From Myrica gale (Eukaryota; Streptophyta; Magnoliopsida; Fagales; Myricaceae): a stretch of DNA of 64,000 nucleotides. Below are positions 63,351 through 64,000 of the stretch, piece by piece (position 1 is the first letter of the stretch; the number at the start of each line of letters is the position of its first letter). Location of the stretch: contig OZ005605.1 of assembly GCA_963930655.1 (NCBI GenBank), positions 16,065,501 to 16,129,500 of the forward strand, in the 5' to 3' direction. The position numbers and the translations under genes are program-made. The notes beneath the pieces are model-generated. The model had not been told where the DNA came from and made no database searches. It saw nothing but the letters and a program-made list of their open reading frames with translations.

Positions 63351-63457
63351 CTTGTTCCTATTATTTCCAATGAATTCTGTGTTCTAACATCTGAAAGTCT
63401 TGGATCCATCTTAACTTTAATCATTGAAGGTCGAACTTGAATTGTTCTAGGAGGAAG
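63351..63457 (-). CDS. Exon resembling RDR3/4/5-type RNA-dependent RNA polymerase (partial gene)
   Basis: On the minus strand, 107 bases between acceptor (AATGTTGTAG) and donor (AACAAGGTATTC) read LPPRTIQVRPSMIKVKMDPR, then LSDVRTQNSLEIIGT. The order resembles a segment of plant gamma-clade RNA-dependent RNA polymerases (IQ-RPSMIKV followed by NSLEIVGTS). Adjacent exons were not found with confidence: upstream ones would lie beyond 63458 and partly outside the window, and downstream ones are not recognisable between 62214 and 63350, so this may be a broken or interrupted gene. The identification rests on memory of the family. Confidence 0.4.
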
Positions 63458-64000
63458 CTACAACATTTAATGCAGAAAACAAAAAGATAATGCGATGTTA
63501 GAAAAAGAAAGGGGTAAAACTACATCAAAACCAACAAGAATATAGAAGAAACAGAACTAAGAACCTCATCAACAAATTACTATTGTCCGTTAGGACATCC
63601 AAAAAACACAACATATTAGAAATCTAAGTGAAAGAAGTACGCTTGAGGCTGAAATGATGTGAGGTTGAATAATATTCAATCATGAAAACTTTAATTGCAT
63701 GATTTTCAGATAGATGTTAGAGGTTATCTCCAACAAAACATTCCAAACAAAAGTGATATTTGATCAAGTAGATTTGAAATTCTTGGATCTTACAGTGAAA
63801 GATGCATATAACAAGTCTTTATATGACTAAACTCCTGACCAAAGACATGTATTATTTGTAATGTCGTCTAATCTGTTCCACAAATGGCCCTTTCAAATGT
63901 TCTGTACAGATTGAAACATTTTGTTCCAATAAAGGTTCAAATGAAAAGAACATCCATCATCACTAGCATAAAGGATTTGCGTTCCTGAGTCATCATCATT
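63458..64000. other. Right edge of window, possible intron and exon of the minus-strand gene
   Basis: AT-rich. The last 110 bases on the minus strand read NDDDSGTQILYASDDGCSFH, which could be another exon, but no family match is claimed. Confidence 0.25.

Overview
This window is nuclear DNA from a flowering plant, almost certainly a eudicot. The genes carry many GT-AG introns, the intergenic DNA is AT-rich, and the mobile elements are of plant types (L1-type LINE, Ty3/gypsy of the Tat clade, hAT, foldback MITEs). The species cannot be fixed from the sequence; a woody rosid is a guess. No bacterial operons, CRISPR arrays or defence systems are present.

Layout. (1) 32-627: last exon of a DUF642 cell-wall protein gene. 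(2) 628-6388: AT-rich flank with a Tourist-like MITE, three foldback elements and a hAT element (4236-5477) carrying a broken piece of a BAHD acyltransferase gene. (3) 6389-18940: complete 11-exon gene for a La-related protein of the LARP6A type. Its second intron is 8.4 kb because a 5.76-kb full-length LINE with a 19-bp target duplication sits in it (10104-15860). (4) 18941-21242: flank with two foldback elements, then the leader of the next gene. (5) 21243-25865: complete 7-exon gene for a MraY-like phospho-N-acetylmuramoyl-pentapeptide transferase homologue, preceded by a 31-codon upstream ORF. (6) 26223-50860: a tandem segmental duplication. Each unit carries an intact RPS14 gene (38221-41112 and 45875-49000). 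The first unit is split by about 10 kb of inserted DNA: two decayed F-box-like genes and a degenerate Tat-type gypsy element on the minus strand, with an antisense accessory ORF and a 36/46-bp minisatellite. (7) 52167-53687: intronless CYP710A sterol C-22 desaturase gene. (8) 53688-64000: mostly gene-free, with a 2.8-kb solo LTR (57886-60673, TSD GTCCT), a second hAT element (60683-62213) carrying exon-like pieces including the end of a glutaminyl-tRNA synthetase gene, and near the right edge a minus-strand exon resembling an RDR3/4/5-type RNA-dependent RNA polymerase.

The genes do not form a pathway: RNA binding (LARP6A), a plastid peptidoglycan-type lipid step (MraY), translation (RPS14, two copies), sterol synthesis (CYP710A) and a cell-wall protein. 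The main story is genome dynamics. Many insertions can be verified by target duplications or, inside the RPS14 duplication, by the empty site in the other copy. I did not find a wholly new biological system. The least ordinary items are the two gene-carrying hAT elements, the Tat element with an antisense gene and a lost integrase, and the insertion history recorded by the two RPS14 units.
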